Assembly: GCA_905221605.1 (NCBI GenBank)
Contig: CAJNDS010000183.1
Coordinates: 139,606 to 203,605, forward strand
Length of the DNA stretch: 64,000 nucleotides
DNA from: Symbiodinium natans
Taxonomy: Eukaryota; Sar; Dinophyceae; Suessiales; Symbiodiniaceae
Direction: 5' to 3'
Numbering within the stretch: the first letter of the stretch is position 1; the number at the start of each line of letters is the position of its first letter. Under the pieces are notes generated by a model. That model did not search any database and had not been told where the DNA came from. It saw nothing but the letters and a program-made list of their open reading frames with translations. Position numbers and translations under genes: made by a program. Shown in pieces: positions 29,691-40,716 of the stretch.

Positions 29691-30240
29691 ATAGGCTAAC
29701 CCCACACCTCACATCCTATACTCCCCCCTATACTTTGACCCCAATTCTCTAACCAATGAATATACCGACCTTCCTGATGCAATCCAAACCAGAAGCACTT
29801 ACGACATCCACCACTTTACCTCAATCCCGACCCACAAAAACCGAAAGCAGGGGCTAACCCCACACCTCACATCCTATACTCCCCCCGACACTTTTACCTC
29901 AATTCTCAACCCGCCTCCCAAAATCAACCTTCCAAAACACTAAAACACAAAGCACCTCCCAACAATCAATACAATAATCCTGAAAACAAAGCAACCTACC
30001 AAACCAATACAATTATCTATAACATGACCCAAAACCCACAGCACCTAAACAACCCATAACCTTATCCATTCTATAACCAATATCCTAATATGAGGTGCAG
30101 GGTAAGACCCTAATTGAAAAAATCCCCAAAAGATTATAACCCTGAACTGGGAAACGACGGTGTGTAAGAACTCACCAAGCTTCGCCCTTCCCCTAATAGA
30201 AAACCAACCCAAAAGACCATAACCCTGAACTGGGTGATGC
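29690..30240. other. Strand-asymmetric A/C-rich tract without a gene
   Basis: The plus strand is very poor in G. It contains direct repeats (CCCACACCTCACATCCTATA at about 29702 and 29859; AACCCTGAACTGGG at about 30132 and 30220). No convincing open frame. Confidence 0.6.
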
Positions 30241-30378
30241 TCACTTGCAAGGAGCCCGGGGCGCCTTCATGAGCTGGGCATGCTCCTCCATCAGCTTATC
30301 CAGCTGAGCCTGCTCTTGCTGGCAGATCCCCTCAAAAAGGCCCCTCAGCCCGAAACCTCCCCAGGTTGGCCCTTCAAG

Positions 30379-30620
30379 GGTTTAGGGTTTGGGGTTTAGG
30401 GTTTAGGGTTTAGGGTTTAGAGTTTAGGGTTTAGGGTTTAGGGTTTAGGGCTCTCTTGAATATGGGAGCAGCTCGGCAGGCCATTTACCGCAGCCTCTCA
30501 GCTAAAGCTCAGGCGTCCGGCCATCTTTGCAGCCCGCAACCCTAAACCCTAAGCCCTAAGACCTAAGCCCGAAGCCCTAAGCCCTAAGCCCTAAGCCCTA
30601 AGCCCTAAACCCTAAACCTG
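30379..30620. repeat. TTTAGGG then CCCTAAG blocks
   Basis: TTTAGGG 30379-30450, a unique spacer, then a run of CCCTAAG variants (30538-30620). Confidence 0.85.
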
Positions 30621-30707
30621 CCTGGAGCTCCTGGCGCTTGTCCTCAGAACCTCGGGGAGCGGGGTGCTGAGGTCTCAAGGCGGCTCTTCTTGGAGTGTCT
30701 TGCAGAT

Positions 30708-30865
30708 TGGGGCGTTCCCCCTTATACTAGCAGTCCTTAATAGGGATTATAATCGGGTACGTGTAATTCCTATTATAATTAGGGGGGGTGGGTTCTGTAA
30801 TCTCTACTGTAATCCCTACTAAGGACTGTTCGCATAAAGGAGGAAGATCCTAAGTTGCAGCCCAT
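30708..30865. mobile_element. Foldback element, TTCCCCCTTATACTAG family
   Basis: The left arm GTTCCCCCTTATACTAGCAG and TCCTTAATAGGGATTATAAT is mirrored on the right by TACTAAGGACTGTTCGCATA and AAAGGAGGAAGATCC. Related arms occur at 24360, 31562 and 51990-52075. Confidence 0.65.
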
Positions 30866-30892
30866 CCGCGGGTGCTTGTGGCTGTTCAGGCA

Positions 30893-31165
30893 AGGTTTAG
30901 GGTTTAAGGTTTAAGGTTTAGGGTTTAGGGTTTAGGGTTTAGGGTTTAGGGTTTAGGGTTTAGGGTTTAGGGTTTAGGGTTTAGGGTTTAGGGTTTAGGG
31001 TTTAGGGTTTAGGGTTGAGGTTTTAGGGTTTAGGGTTTAGGGTTTAGGGTTTAGGGTTTAGGGTTTAGGGTTTAGGGTTTAGGGTTTAGGGTTTAGGGTT
31101 GTTAGGGGGTTAGGGTTAGGGTTTAGGGTTTAGGGTTTAGGGTTTAGGGTTTAGGGTTAGGGTTT
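30893..31165 (+). repeat. TTTAGGG array (left half of head-to-head pair)
   Basis: About 38 units with a few slips (TTGAGG, GTTAGGGGG). Confidence 0.95.
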
Positions 31166-31196
31166 AGTTAACTCTTCGGTTGGAGGGCGCTTCGGC

Positions 31197-31363
31197 CGAA
31201 ACCCTAAACCCTAAACCCTAAACCCTAAACCCTAAACCCTAAACCCTAAACCCTAAACCCTAAACCCCCTAAACCCTAAACCCTAAACCCTAAACCCTAA
31301 ACCCTAAACCCTAAACCCTAAACCCTAAACCCTAAACCCTAAACCCTAAACCCTAACCCTAGC
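31197..31363 (-). repeat. CCCTAAA array (right half of head-to-head pair)
   Basis: About 24 units. Together with 30893-31165 and a 31-bp spacer it forms (TTTAGGG)n-(CCCTAAA)n, the orientation expected for a telomere-telomere fusion or a large foldback. Confidence 0.95.
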
Positions 31364-31465
31364 TTCCGAAGCCAGAAGCGTGTCCTGGAACTCCGCGGCG
31401 CCAAGCCGAGGACTCTCCAGGATGTAAAAACGTACGAACCGCTAAGAACGTTCCCCCTGATACTT

Positions 31466-31565
31466 TAGGGTTTAGGGTTTAGGGTTCAGGGTTCAGGGTT
31501 TAGGGTTTAGGGTTTGGGGTTTAGGGGTTTAGGGGTTTAGGGTTTAGGGTTCAGGGTTCAGGGGT
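31466..31565. repeat. TTTAGGG / TTCAGGG array
   Basis: Mixed TTTAGGG, TTCAGGG and TTTAGGGG units. Confidence 0.85.
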
Positions 31566-32007
31566 GTTCCTCCCTGATGCCAGCAATCCTTAATAAGGAT
31601 TACCATAGGGGGTTCTATCATCCCTATTAAGGACAACATCCCAACTCACAGCACTGGGAAGTGGAAGGTGGCCTACTAAGTATCCTACGATCACGACCCT
31701 CCCAGCTGGGCGATGGGCCATCCTCGCTGTTGCTGAGCGCGTTAAGGTCGATCTTCACCCGCCTCACTCGGGAGTCGTCAGGGTAAAGTGGGGGTTCTTT
31801 GGCAGCCTTGGCTGCCAGGGTCTAGGGTTTAGGGTAGAGGTAGAGGGCATGAAAAGACAAAATAAAAAAACAAAGTCCCTAAACCCTAAGCTTTGAAATC
31901 CTAAACTGCTCCCATCAACAATCGTCAACACGTGCTGGGAAGTACCGCAGGACCAAAGATCAGGGCTTTGGGTCTACGGTTTAGCGTTCAGGGCTCCATG
32001 GCCCTGG

Positions 32008-32235
32008 GTTTAGGGTTTAGGGTTTAGGGTTTAGGGTTTAGGGTTTAGGGTTTAGGGTTTAGGGTTTAGGGTTTAGGGTTTAGGGTTTAGGGTTTAGGGT
32101 TTAGGGTTTAGGGCTTGGTTTAGGGTTAGGTTTAGGGTTTAGGGTTTAGGGTTTAGGGTTTAGGGTTTAGGGTTTAGGGTTTAGGGTTTAGGGTTTAGGG
32201 TTTAGGGTTTAGGGTTTAGGGTTTAGGGTTTAGGA
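32008..32235. repeat. TTTAGGG array present only in duplication copy 1
   Basis: About 32 units. Copy 2 has unique sequence after the same GGCTCCATGGCC. Confidence 0.9.
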
Positions 32236-32348
32236 CCCCATATATACCCTCATGAAACCGAAAGGGCCCATACAGCGGAACCCTGTAAAGAAGGCAAGGA
32301 CCATGCAGCGACCCCTTCAGGCTCGGGTTGCCATCCAGTCCCTTCTTC

Positions 32349-32500
32349 GGGTTTAGGGTTTAGGGTTTAGGCTTTTAGGGTTTAGGGTCTGGGGTTTAGG
32401 GTTTAGGCTTTTAGGGTTTAGGCTGTTAGGGTTTGGGGTTTAGGGTTTAGGGTTTAGGCTTTTAGGGTTTAGGGTTTAAGGGGATTAGGGTTTAAGAGGT
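32349..32500. repeat. TTTAGGC / TTTTAGGG variant array
   Basis: Units alternate TTTAGGG with TTTAGGCTTTTAGGG. Confidence 0.85.
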
Positions 32501-32665
32501 TTAGGGGCTCCATGGCCCTAAGTCTGCCCCTAGGCAAGCTTGGCTGCCCGGCCCGATGTCTTTCAGAAGGGAGATCCTGGGAGGGCTTAGGCCTGAGGGT
32601 TTAGGGTTTAGGGTTTAGGGTTTAGGGTTTAGGGTTTAGGGCGGAGAGACAACCGAAGTAGCATA

Positions 32666-32968
32666 TCAAAATAGGGTACCCCTTCTTGGGGTTGGCGACT
32701 CGAAAGGGAACCTTGAACCAAACACCAGTGGGCTACCAAGTGGGTGTAGGTTTGGGGCCTTAGCGGCTGAAAAGCACACACTGAGGGATGCTGAATCTCC
32801 CACATGGGACGCCTGTTTCCGCATACGAAACTCCTGGCCAGCAGGGGCCTTCCCAAGATGGACGCACGAGATCTTGCGTCTGAAGTCGAGATCCCCTGAA
32901 CCCAGTGCTTTAAACCAAGCTCGCTCGAGGTAGAGCGCCACTAGGGATCCAGGCAACTGCTGCGACAT
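32666..32968 (-). CDS. Unidentified exon with ATG, duplicated at 52.7-53.0 kb
   Basis: An ATG at 32968 opens 100 codons on the minus strand (starting MSQQLPGSLVALYLERAWFK). The same frame is open in the other duplication copy, with few amino-acid differences over the first 65 codons (through QASHVGDSASLSV). The two then diverge, because copy 2 has a small insertion and the true exon probably ends at CTCA|GTGTGTG. Conservation of the frame between diverged copies supports coding. Function unknown. Confidence 0.5.
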   Translation of the reverse strand: MSQQLPGSLVALYLERAWFKALGSGDLDFRRKISCVHLGKAPAGQEFRMRKQASHVGDSASLSVCFSAAKAPNLHPLGSPLVFGSRFPFESPTPRRGTLF

Positions 32969-33469
32969 AGCTTCCGGTGGTGGGAGGGCAAGGTTGCTTT
33001 GCCTTCACTAAGGGACTGCTCTAATTTGCTTTAAAGCCCAACAACGTCACACTTGGGGCGAGTTGGTGTGTTGATGGTGTGGGTTAGAGGAGGTCTCTGC
33101 AAGATGGGGCATACCCCAGCAGGTCCTTCTGCTTTGAAACCGGTGCTGCTCACAAAATGGCGCAACGCTGGCGACCGCGCATTGTGTCGTTCATGACATG
33201 CGGGTTCATGACGCAGTGAGCACCGACACACAAAACAGCCTCTACATGGAGCGCTTCAGTTTTCTTCTGTGCAGGATGCAGAGCCTCAGCAGAGCTGGAC
33301 TCAAATCTATAGCCGTGGCAAGAGCCACCGCAGTCGCAGGGGGCACTCGAAAGTTGCACGGGTCCAAACCTCTACGTGTCCAACACGAAGGGAGCGGATC
33401 AGGGATGAGGTCGCGATACCCGGACGTTGCAGAACTCTAGGTGTCTAGCTGTGGGCCAATCCTGAACCC

Positions 33470-33655
33470 TGAGCCCTATACTTATAAATCCTAAGCCCTA
33501 TATTCGAAACCCCAAGCCCTACATTATAAACCCTAAGCCCTATGTATTCTAACCCTAAGCCCTACATATATATATATATGTATATGAGACCTCAAGCCCT
33601 ATATTATAAACCCCAAGCCCTTTAAGTACAAACCCTAAGCCCCATATTAGAAACC
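33470..33655. repeat. AACCCTAAGCCCTATATTATA degenerate repeat
   Basis: Irregular units of about 25 bp mixing CCCTAAGCCC and TATATTATA. A counterpart follows copy 2 at 53747-53840. Confidence 0.7.
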
Positions 33656-34150
33656 AACTACGTTTTTATACCGCTAATATCTTTTACTAATGTTATATAA
33701 TCAAACAACGAATATTATTAAGTTCATTATTGTTATCGTTTTTGTCGTGATTACTTTATTACTATTGTTACTATTGTTGCAGTTACTTTTTTAGTATCAA
33801 TGTTTACTTCGGCCCCAAGTTACGGTATACTTGCTCGGTCACAGGATCCTCCCAGTACTCGGGTACAAATCATTGAGTCAGTAAGAGAATACAGGTTCGG
33901 TACTACTACACCGGGCTACGAACGGGTTGGCACTGCCCTGTAACTTCACCTGCGCTGAACTCCGTGAACGCTGACGAGCCGTTTTGGCCGACAATGAACG
34001 TCATACGGTACAGGAACCTAAAACATTTCCGATACTATCCCTAAACCCTAAACCCTAAAATATTTAAATCTATATTGCCTGGAACTAACTGGCCGACTTC
34101 ATCCTTCCTTGTCTAGTTTCCGATCTTATCGGGTTTGCCGCAAACCCTTT
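33655..34150. other. AT-rich then unique sequence, no supported gene
   Basis: TTATTACTATTGTT triplet-like tract at about 33690-33790, then unique sequence with a few CCCTAAA units near 34040. Confidence 0.5.
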
Positions 34151-34255
34151 ACTATAGGGGCCTTGATAATCAGAATAGGGTTTGGGGGCCCATGATACTA
34201 TAATTAAGATATGGAACCCCCCAAAATAGTATTGGTAATTACTTAATACCCTACA
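34150..34255. mobile_element. MITE-like element, AGGGGCCTTGATAATCAGAA family
   Basis: Left end ATAGGGGCCTTGATAATCAG resembles the families at 3459 and 49565. It directly abuts the MITE at 34257. Confidence 0.45.
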
Positions 34256-34256
34256 T

Positions 34257-34366
34257 TAATGTAGGAACCTGATTAAGAAACCCTGGGTCTTTATTAGGGT
34301 TCTGAATATGGAACCTATTTTGGGTTTTTTGAGCCAGGGTTTCTCAATCAGGTTCCTACATTACCC
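34257..34366. mobile_element. MITE with about 30-bp TIRs
   Basis: Left TAATGTAGGAACCTGATTAA and AGAAACCCTGG are mirrored by CCAGGGTTTCTCAATCAGGT and TCCTACATTA. Length about 110 bp. Confidence 0.8.
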
Positions 34367-34368
34367 TT

Positions 34369-35640
34369 TTACAAACATGCTACAAAGGGACCGAGTCTTT
34401 GGCTTCGTGCCGCTCCTCCCCCACACGAAAGCGGGCGTTGCGATGCGTCATTGCAGCTGCGTTGCGAAAGGTGCCTCGGGCAGGGGCTTTCGGATTTCGT
34501 TACGTCGTTAGCTGTTCTGGCAATGCATTTCAACTCTTGAATTAATTGTTCGTATCCTGACATTATATATGTCGTTTCAGAACTCTGCAGCGTTTAAACG
34601 ACTCCGACTCTGAAAAGTGTCAGATCTTTGCAGGGTGGAGGGCGTTTTACATTAAACTCAAAAACCCGAAGTCTACCGGTGTTAAATTATTAGGCTCCAA
34701 CCTGGGGACCTGGACCTGGAGGTACCCCAGGCGCTTCAGAAAGGATCCAAATAATGGAACCCAGGAAGCACCGTCTGGGTTTAGGGCTGCAGGGTGGGCT
34801 GCACGGCTTTAAGGTTTAGGATTTAGTTAAGTGTTTTCCAAAATCCTTCTCCCAGAAATACTCCCTGCCCGGGGTGTTTTCGCATCCCTTTCTGCGCTCT
34901 AACAAAAAGTACGTCAGCAAAATCCAACTACAACATGCGCTCTTACGTCAAGCCACCTATCTTGCCAGAGTGTGCGACAGCTTCCTCGTCCCACATCTCA
35001 CTGGCGAGATTGTGTGCCTCACTCGACAGCTTTTCTTGTCGGAGAGACCATGGGGCTTGGCGATTCTCTCGGCCCGGCCGCAGGCACGGCTGGTGAAGTG
35101 GTTTCTCGTTGAAAACGGGCACCTCTTCGATCGTCTGGGTCATGTTGTTGAAGTTGTCAGGTAAGAGCTGCAGCAGGACGTTGTTTCGGGGACTCTTTCG
35201 GAGCTGCAGCAGGACGCTTCAGACTAACACACCTAAACCTGAAAACCCTAAAGCGGAGGATCCTGCCTTTTGTTTTGGAGCTATGACCTCTGGAAGGTCG
35301 AGGAGCAGAGAGCTTAGCAGGCCTAGAGTTGCACGTGGGCTATGTGGCTATAGCCTAACCTCCTTTAAAGAGGTTATTTTGGGGATTACTGGTAGGGGAC
35401 TACTATACTAGGCGGGATACTTAGACTATAGCCCACATGTGTTTGAAGGTTTTCGTCTCCGGCAGTTGCGTCGTGTTGCCCCAGGCTTTTGAAAAACTTC
35501 ACGAGAGGGCTCAGCCCTGCAGAAGATGAAAACGCGTGCAATGCCCTTTCTAGGCAACCCAAATTCGCTAAATATTATAATGAAAATAAGGGAACACCAT
35601 GCATCACATAAAATTGTGGCCTCAATAAGCCTCGGAGCTG
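34369..35640. other. Unique sequence with weak open frames only
   Basis: Frames such as 34874-35164 (plus) and 34943-35143 (minus) have unremarkable composition, and both strands are open, so no gene is called. No telomeric array is present; this marks the edge of the 35.6-51.8 kb coding island. Confidence 0.4.
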
Positions 35641-35728
35641 AAGATCCTACACCTCAAAGCTGCAGGTCAAGCCCTGGAAGATCGCCTCCGGGAGCTCTGC
35701 CAGCTGGTTGTGCGACAAACACAGCGTC

Positions 35729-38434
35729 TCAAGGGAGGGAGGTCAAGCCCTGGAAGATCTTCTCGGTGAGCTCTGAAAGCTGGTTGTGCGACAAATACAG
35801 CAACTCAAGGGAGGTCAAGCCCTGGAAGATCTTCTCCGGGATCTCTTCCAACTTGTTGTTGCGCAAAAACAGCATGCGAAGGGAGGTCAAGCCCTGGAAG
35901 ATCACCTCCGGGAGCTCTGCCAGCTGGTTGTGCGACAAATCCAGCTTCTGAAGGGAGGTCAAGCCCTGGAAGATCGCCTCCGGGAGCTCTGCCAGGTGGT
36001 TCCTGTTCAAATCCAGCTCCTGCAGGGAGGTCAAGCCCTGGAAGATGGCCTCCGGGAGCTCTGCCAGCTTGTAGTTTTGGCCCATTTCCAGCCTCTGAAG
36101 CGAGGTCAAGTTCTGGAAGATCTTCTCCGGGATCTCTTCCAGCTTGTTGTTGCTCAAAAACAGCATGCTAAGGGAGGTCAAGCCCTGGAAGATCGCCTTC
36201 GGGAGCTCTGCCAGCTGGTTGTGCGACAAACCCAGCTTCTGAAGGGAGGTCAAGCCCTGGAAGACCGTTTGCGGCAGCTCTGCCAGGTCGTTCCAGCTCA
36301 AACCCAGCTTCTGAAGGGAGGTCAAGCCCTGGAAGATCGCCTCCGGGAGCTCTGCCAGGTGGTTCCTGTTCAAATCCAGCTCCTGCAGGGAGGTCAAGCC
36401 CTGGAAGATGGCCTCCGGGAGCTCTGCCAGCTTGTAGTTTTGGCCCATTTCCAGCCTCTGAAGCGAGGTCAAGTTCTGGAAGATCTTCTCCGGGATCTCT
36501 TCCAGCTTGTTGTTGCTCAAAAACAGCATGCTAAGGGAGGTCAAGCCCTGGAAGATCGCCTTCGGGAGCTCTGCCAGCTGGTTGTGCGACAAACCCAGCT
36601 TCTGAAGGGAGGTCAAGCCCTGGAAGACCGTTTGCGGCAGCTCTGCCAGGTCGTTCCAGCTCAAACCCAGCTTCTGAAGGGAGGTCAAGCCCTGGAAGAT
36701 CGCCTCCGGGAGCTCTGCCAGGTGGTTCCTGTTCAAATCCAGCTCCTGCAGGGAGGTCAAGCCCTGGAAGATCGCCTCCGGGAGCTCTGCCAGGTTGTTG
36801 CTGCTCAAATCCAGCGTCTCAAGGGAGGTCAAGCCCTGGAAGATCGCCTCCGGGAGCTTTGCCAGGTTGTTTACGCTCAAATCCAGCGTCTCAAGGGAGG
36901 TCAAGCCCTGGAAGACCGTTTGCGGGAGCTCTGCCATGTGGTTGTAGATCAAATCCAGCTTCTGAAGGGAGGTCAAGCCCTGGAAGATCGCCTCCGGGAG
37001 CTCTGCCAGGTCGTTCCTGTTCAAATCCAGCTCCTGCAAAGAGGTCAAGCCCTGGAAGATCGCCTCCGGGAGCTCTGCCAGCTTGTAGTTTCGGCCCATT
37101 TCCAGCTTCTGAAGCGAGGTCAAGTTCTGGAAGATCGTCTCCGGGAGCTCTGCCAGGTTGTTGTCGCTCAAATCCAGCGTCTCAAGGGAGGTCAAGCCCT
37201 GGAAGACCGTTTGCGGGAGCTCTGCCAGCTCGTTTTTGCACATTCGCAGCTCCTGAAGCAAGGTCAAGCTCTGGAAGATCGCCTCCGGGAGCTCTGTCAG
37301 CTGGTTGAGCGACAAAGACAGCGTCTCAAGGGAGGTCAAGCCCTGGAAGACCGTTTGCGGCAGCTCTGCCAGGTCGTTCCAGCTCAAATCCAGCTCCTGC
37401 AGGGAGGTCAAGCCCTGGAAGATCGTTTCCGGGAGCTCTACCAGCTTGTTTTGGCCCAGTATGCCCAGCTTCTGAAGGGAGGTCAAGCCCCGGAAGACCT
37501 TCTCCGGGAGCTCTGGCAGGTTGTTGTTGCCCAGATCCAGCGTCTCAAGGGAGGTCAAGCTCTGGAAGATCGCCTCCGGGAGCTTCGCCAGGTAGTTGTC
37601 GTGTAAATCCAGCGTCTCAAGGGAGGTTAAGTTCTGGAAGATCGCCTCCGGGAGCTTTGCCAGTTTGTTGTTTCTCAAATCCAGCTTCTGAAGCGAGGTC
37701 AAGCCCTGGAAGACCGTTTGCGGGAGCTCTGCCAGCTGGTTGTGCAACAAATACAGCGTCTCAAGGGAGGTCAAGCCTGCAAAGGCGTGGTCGGAGACGT
37801 TGAGGAGCTTGTTGTTGCCGAGGTCCAGGACTCGGAGTCTGTGGAGGTGGGCGAAGTTGGCGTCCTCCAAGGTTGTCAGCCCGTTCTCGCTGACATCCAC
37901 CACTTCCAGCCAGAGGTTCTGCGTGAAGTTCGGCAAACTCACAAGCCGGTTCCCTTCCACGGTTCGATGGCCCTTTTTGTCGGTCTTGCCACCTAGAAGG
38001 AGCTGCTCCAAGCTGAGCAGCGGTTTGAGAACCTGGGTGGGGAGGTCGGTGATACTGTTTTCGCTGAGCGACAGGAGGCGCAGCTGCGCCAGGCCGTCGA
38101 AGGCCTCATCCTCCAGGTGCTCGAGGCGTCCTCTGCCCAGGTCCAGGGCTTCCAGGCAGCTCAGGCGCCGGAATCGTTTCGACGGCAGCGAGGTCAACGT
38201 GTTGTTGGAGAGGGATAGGCGCCGCACATAGCAGCCCAAGGGGTCCAACGCTGCTTGGGCGATGCTGTGGAAGCCAGTCAGGGCCAGCTCCGGCTGTCGG
38301 AGTACAGCTGCTAACCTGCAGCTTTCCAGGCGCACGGGCGGGCTCAGGCAGATTTTGGTCCCTGCCGACGAACCCTTAGTGTCAGGCTGGTGTGTCCAAC
38401 CTCGGAGACGCACTCCGTGCCCAATGGCAGCCAA
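35729..38434 (-). CDS. Leucine-rich-repeat protein (large LRR exon)
   Basis: A 901-codon open frame with about 30 tandem 24-residue LRRs of the form LxxLPEAIFQGLTSLQELDLxxN, typical of protist extracellular or receptor LRR proteins. The first repeats (about residues 70-240) are diverged and the later ones nearly identical, implying recent tandem expansion. The first codon is TTG at 38434, so the true start lies in an upstream exon; an acceptor-like CGGCAG|GG near 38365 may mark the real exon start. The frame ends prematurely at 35729: a four-base duplication (GGGAGGGAGG at about 35733-35742) shifts it, and the repeat then resumes in the next frame to about 35655, where TTTGAG|GTGTAG could be a donor. 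An antisense 606-codon frame is a shadow of the 72-bp repeat. Confidence 0.8.
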   Translation of the reverse strand: MAAIGHGVRLRGWTHQPDTKGSSAGTKICLSPPVRLESCRLAAVLRQPELALTGFHSIAQAALDPLGCYVRRLSLSNNTLTSLPSKRFRRLSCLEALDLGRGRLEHLEDEAFDGLAQLRLLSLSENSITDLPTQVLKPLLSLEQLLLGGKTDKKGHRTVEGNRLVSLPNFTQNLWLEVVDVSENGLTTLEDANFAHLHRLRVLDLGNNKLLNVSDHAFAGLTSLETLYLLHNQLAELPQTVFQGLTSLQKLDLRNNKLAKLPEAIFQNLTSLETLDLHDNYLAKLPEAIFQSLTSLETLDLGNNNLPELPEKVFRGLTSLQKLGILGQNKLVELPETIFQGLTSLQELDLSWNDLAELPQTVFQGLTSLETLSLSLNQLTELPEAIFQSLTLLQELRMCKNELAELPQTVFQGLTSLETLDLSDNNLAELPETIFQNLTSLQKLEMGRNYKLAELPEAIFQGLTSLQELDLNRNDLAELPEAIFQGLTSLQKLDLIYNHMAELPQTVFQGLTSLETLDLSVNNLAKLPEAIFQGLTSLETLDLSSNNLAELPEAIFQGLTSLQELDLNRNHLAELPEAIFQGLTSLQKLGLSWNDLAELPQTVFQGLTSLQKLGLSHNQLAELPKAIFQGLTSLSMLFLSNNKLEEIPEKIFQNLTSLQRLEMGQNYKLAELPEAIFQGLTSLQELDLNRNHLAELPEAIFQGLTSLQKLGLSWNDLAELPQTVFQGLTSLQKLGLSHNQLAELPKAIFQGLTSLSMLFLSNNKLEEIPEKIFQNLTSLQRLEMGQNYKLAELPEAIFQGLTSLQELDLNRNHLAELPEAIFQGLTSLQKLDLSHNQLAELPEVIFQGLTSLRMLFLRNNKLEEIPEKIFQGLTSLELLYLSHNQLSELTEKIFQGLTSLP

Positions 38435-38439
38435 GCAGC

Positions 38440-40716
38440 GGTGCGCCCGTCAGCGTTGCGCCAAGCAGCGCTGTGCCACTCGATCTTCCCACTCGGCACG
38501 ACGTCAGATACACTTTTCACACCGAAGTGAACGTGTGGACCGTACGTGATGCTGTTCACGGTCAACGTGTCATATCTCATCTTCTCGACGTCCTCTGCGA
38601 ACAGCTGCATACTGATTTTACCATCGAATCGAGTTCAGGAAGCAACGAAAGATGATGATTTTGCTTTTATGAATTGCCAGGAAATCGTACAGTGTGAACC
38701 CCTTTCAAGAAGCCTAATTCTCGAAGTCCTCCAGGTAGATGACCCGGTCATTGCCCTCCGGGACCTCGATGGTGCAATAGTAGTTGTTGCTGATGCAGCC
38801 GTCATCGTGTAGGGTGCAGGACCTGAGCGGCCAACAGAACAACGAATGCACAATTTCGCCCTCTGCCCGTGTCAAGAAAACTGCGAGATAAGCTTTGTCA
38901 GGATCGGGCCCGTGGGTGATAGTCCAACGCCCAAGGTCCTCCGGCACCGTGCAGAAAATGACCGACATGTCAGAGGACAAACGGGCGAGGAGATTTTCAG
39001 CAATGACATTCCTCTTCGTCTTAGAACCCCTTGACACTTCTCACCCTGGTCCTGGCCAGAGGTTGGAGCAGACCCAGAAGATCTTACGCTCCGATGCAGC
39101 GGCGCCGGGTCCTGCGACAGAGCGATGCCGTCTGATCCAGCCTTCAAGCGTCAGTCCTGACTTCTGCTTAACCGGCTTAGCCTCGCCTCCTGAGAGCAGC
39201 GGCACGGGAAGCATCTGAAGTCGCCGGAGTGCCCGGGGTACGTATCCGGGGAGCGAAGAAACAGATAAAGTACCAGAAGCAGGATGGGGGAGTACAGTGC
39301 CTTGAGGCATCGCAGCACCAGCCGGCGATGACGGGCAGGAAAGACTGTGCTGTCAATGATCGGTTGCTTCGATTGCGCTGGCTCCACAGAGCTCCCACCC
39401 AGAGCCTTGGCACGCTCGACAGAGCGGCAGGCACAACAGGTGTGCGCAAGGCTGATGTACACCGCCAGGAATTGTAGGATGTCAGAGGGGAAGGCGAAGG
39501 TTGGGCTTATGCCTCAGTGCGCATGACGCGAGCTGCCCGAAAGTTCTGGCGACAGTTTCATTCGTGCTCAAGTCTGTTCAGGCTGCTGTTGCTGAGGTCC
39601 AGCTCCTCCGCATCCCCGAAGTTGCCACGCACGGTCGTCTCCAGCGTCAGCTCGGACATGGCGGTCACCTGAGCCGTGCTGAACTGACTCTCGGCACGGC
39701 CTTCTCTAAATCTTGCTTTTGATTTCAACAAGGAGCCACGGTGAGCAAGTAGGTGAGCATGTACCCCAGATCCATCACCACATCCATGACGGCAGCACCT
39801 CGGCTTTGTCCCCCGCAGGAAGACACGTCGTCTACACGTCCCCTCGCTGTCACTCGCTCTCGCTCACTCCGAGGGGCCATAGCGACACCACCGGGAATCT
39901 GGCCGCACAAAGAGGATACTCGGGTACAGGCTGTTGAAGGTCAGCAGCACATAGAAGATCCAGAAGTATCGTTTCAGAACCGAGGCTGCTGGGATGTTCT
40001 GATAAATTGCAAATGTGACGGTTCCTCCCAGAAGCGGTACCTGGGGGGCACCTTTACGTCCTGGATTGCACTGATTCGGACGCTTACTGCAAACATGGCG
40101 TACTTTCCCGACGATTCGGGGAGTATCTGAGGCACCCTGTCCTACAAGTATTGGTGAGAACCCACCTTCCCGAAGGCTTGCAGGAGCACGGTCATTATCT
40201 GGATCAGTGCGACCTTTCAAGGCGCTCAGGTCAGAAAAGCGCACGACATGATTCAAGGAACTCTTGCTTCGCAAGCCTTGCCTTGACAACGTAGCAGTTG
40301 CCGTGGACTCCAAAGTGCCGCTCGAAGATGATCTGGGAAGGTTTCAACCTCCATTGTCTGCTGTTGCTGTTCATGAAGAACACCACCACATAATGATAAT
40401 TGAAGGATTTGGACCGCCTGATGAGTTGGCCGCTCTTCCTCCCTAACTTTCACCTGCGATTTCCTTCTGAACAGTGCGCAACCAAAGAATGCAGCCTGAC
40501 ACGGACTCTAAGCACGCCAGATCTATTGCTGCACAAATCGGCCTGCGGGACACCCGACGCCGGCACCGCAGAAGGTCGTGACCTCAAGCTAAACAGGTTG
40601 TTTCGCAAGGAAAGTCTTTGCAAACGCCAAGTGTTGAACGAAGTGTTCCTCTCGTACTGTGCTTCGACTACTGTCGTAGCATGTCGTATCTTCGAGTTCA
40701 TCCATAGGACAAAGCT

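Larger units (their letters stand above)
31590..33470. repeat. Segmental duplication, copy 1
   Basis: Matches 51990-53515 in the same orientation through many blocks, for example GTCGATCTTCACCCGCCTCA, CAGGGCTCCATGGCC, CTTGGCTGCCCGGCCCGATG and the whole 32680-33440 region. Copy 1 contains TTTAGGG arrays (32008-32235, 32349-32500, 32596-32642) that are absent or reduced in copy 2. Confidence 0.9.

Noticed and set aside
35786..37606. A 606-codon plus-strand open frame
   Set aside because: It is the antisense of the 72-bp LRR repeat and has the same period; the LRR reading is the recognisable protein.
39041..39043. In-frame TGA as selenocysteine or a reassigned codon
   Set aside because: TGA ends the AIM24 and 44.5 kb frames normally; no SECIS-like element was examined, and decay or error is simpler.
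40420..40435. An 11-nt GT-AG intron (GTGAAAGTTAG)
   Set aside because: Removal does join two good frames, but 11 nt is below any known spliceosomal intron; an indel is more likely.
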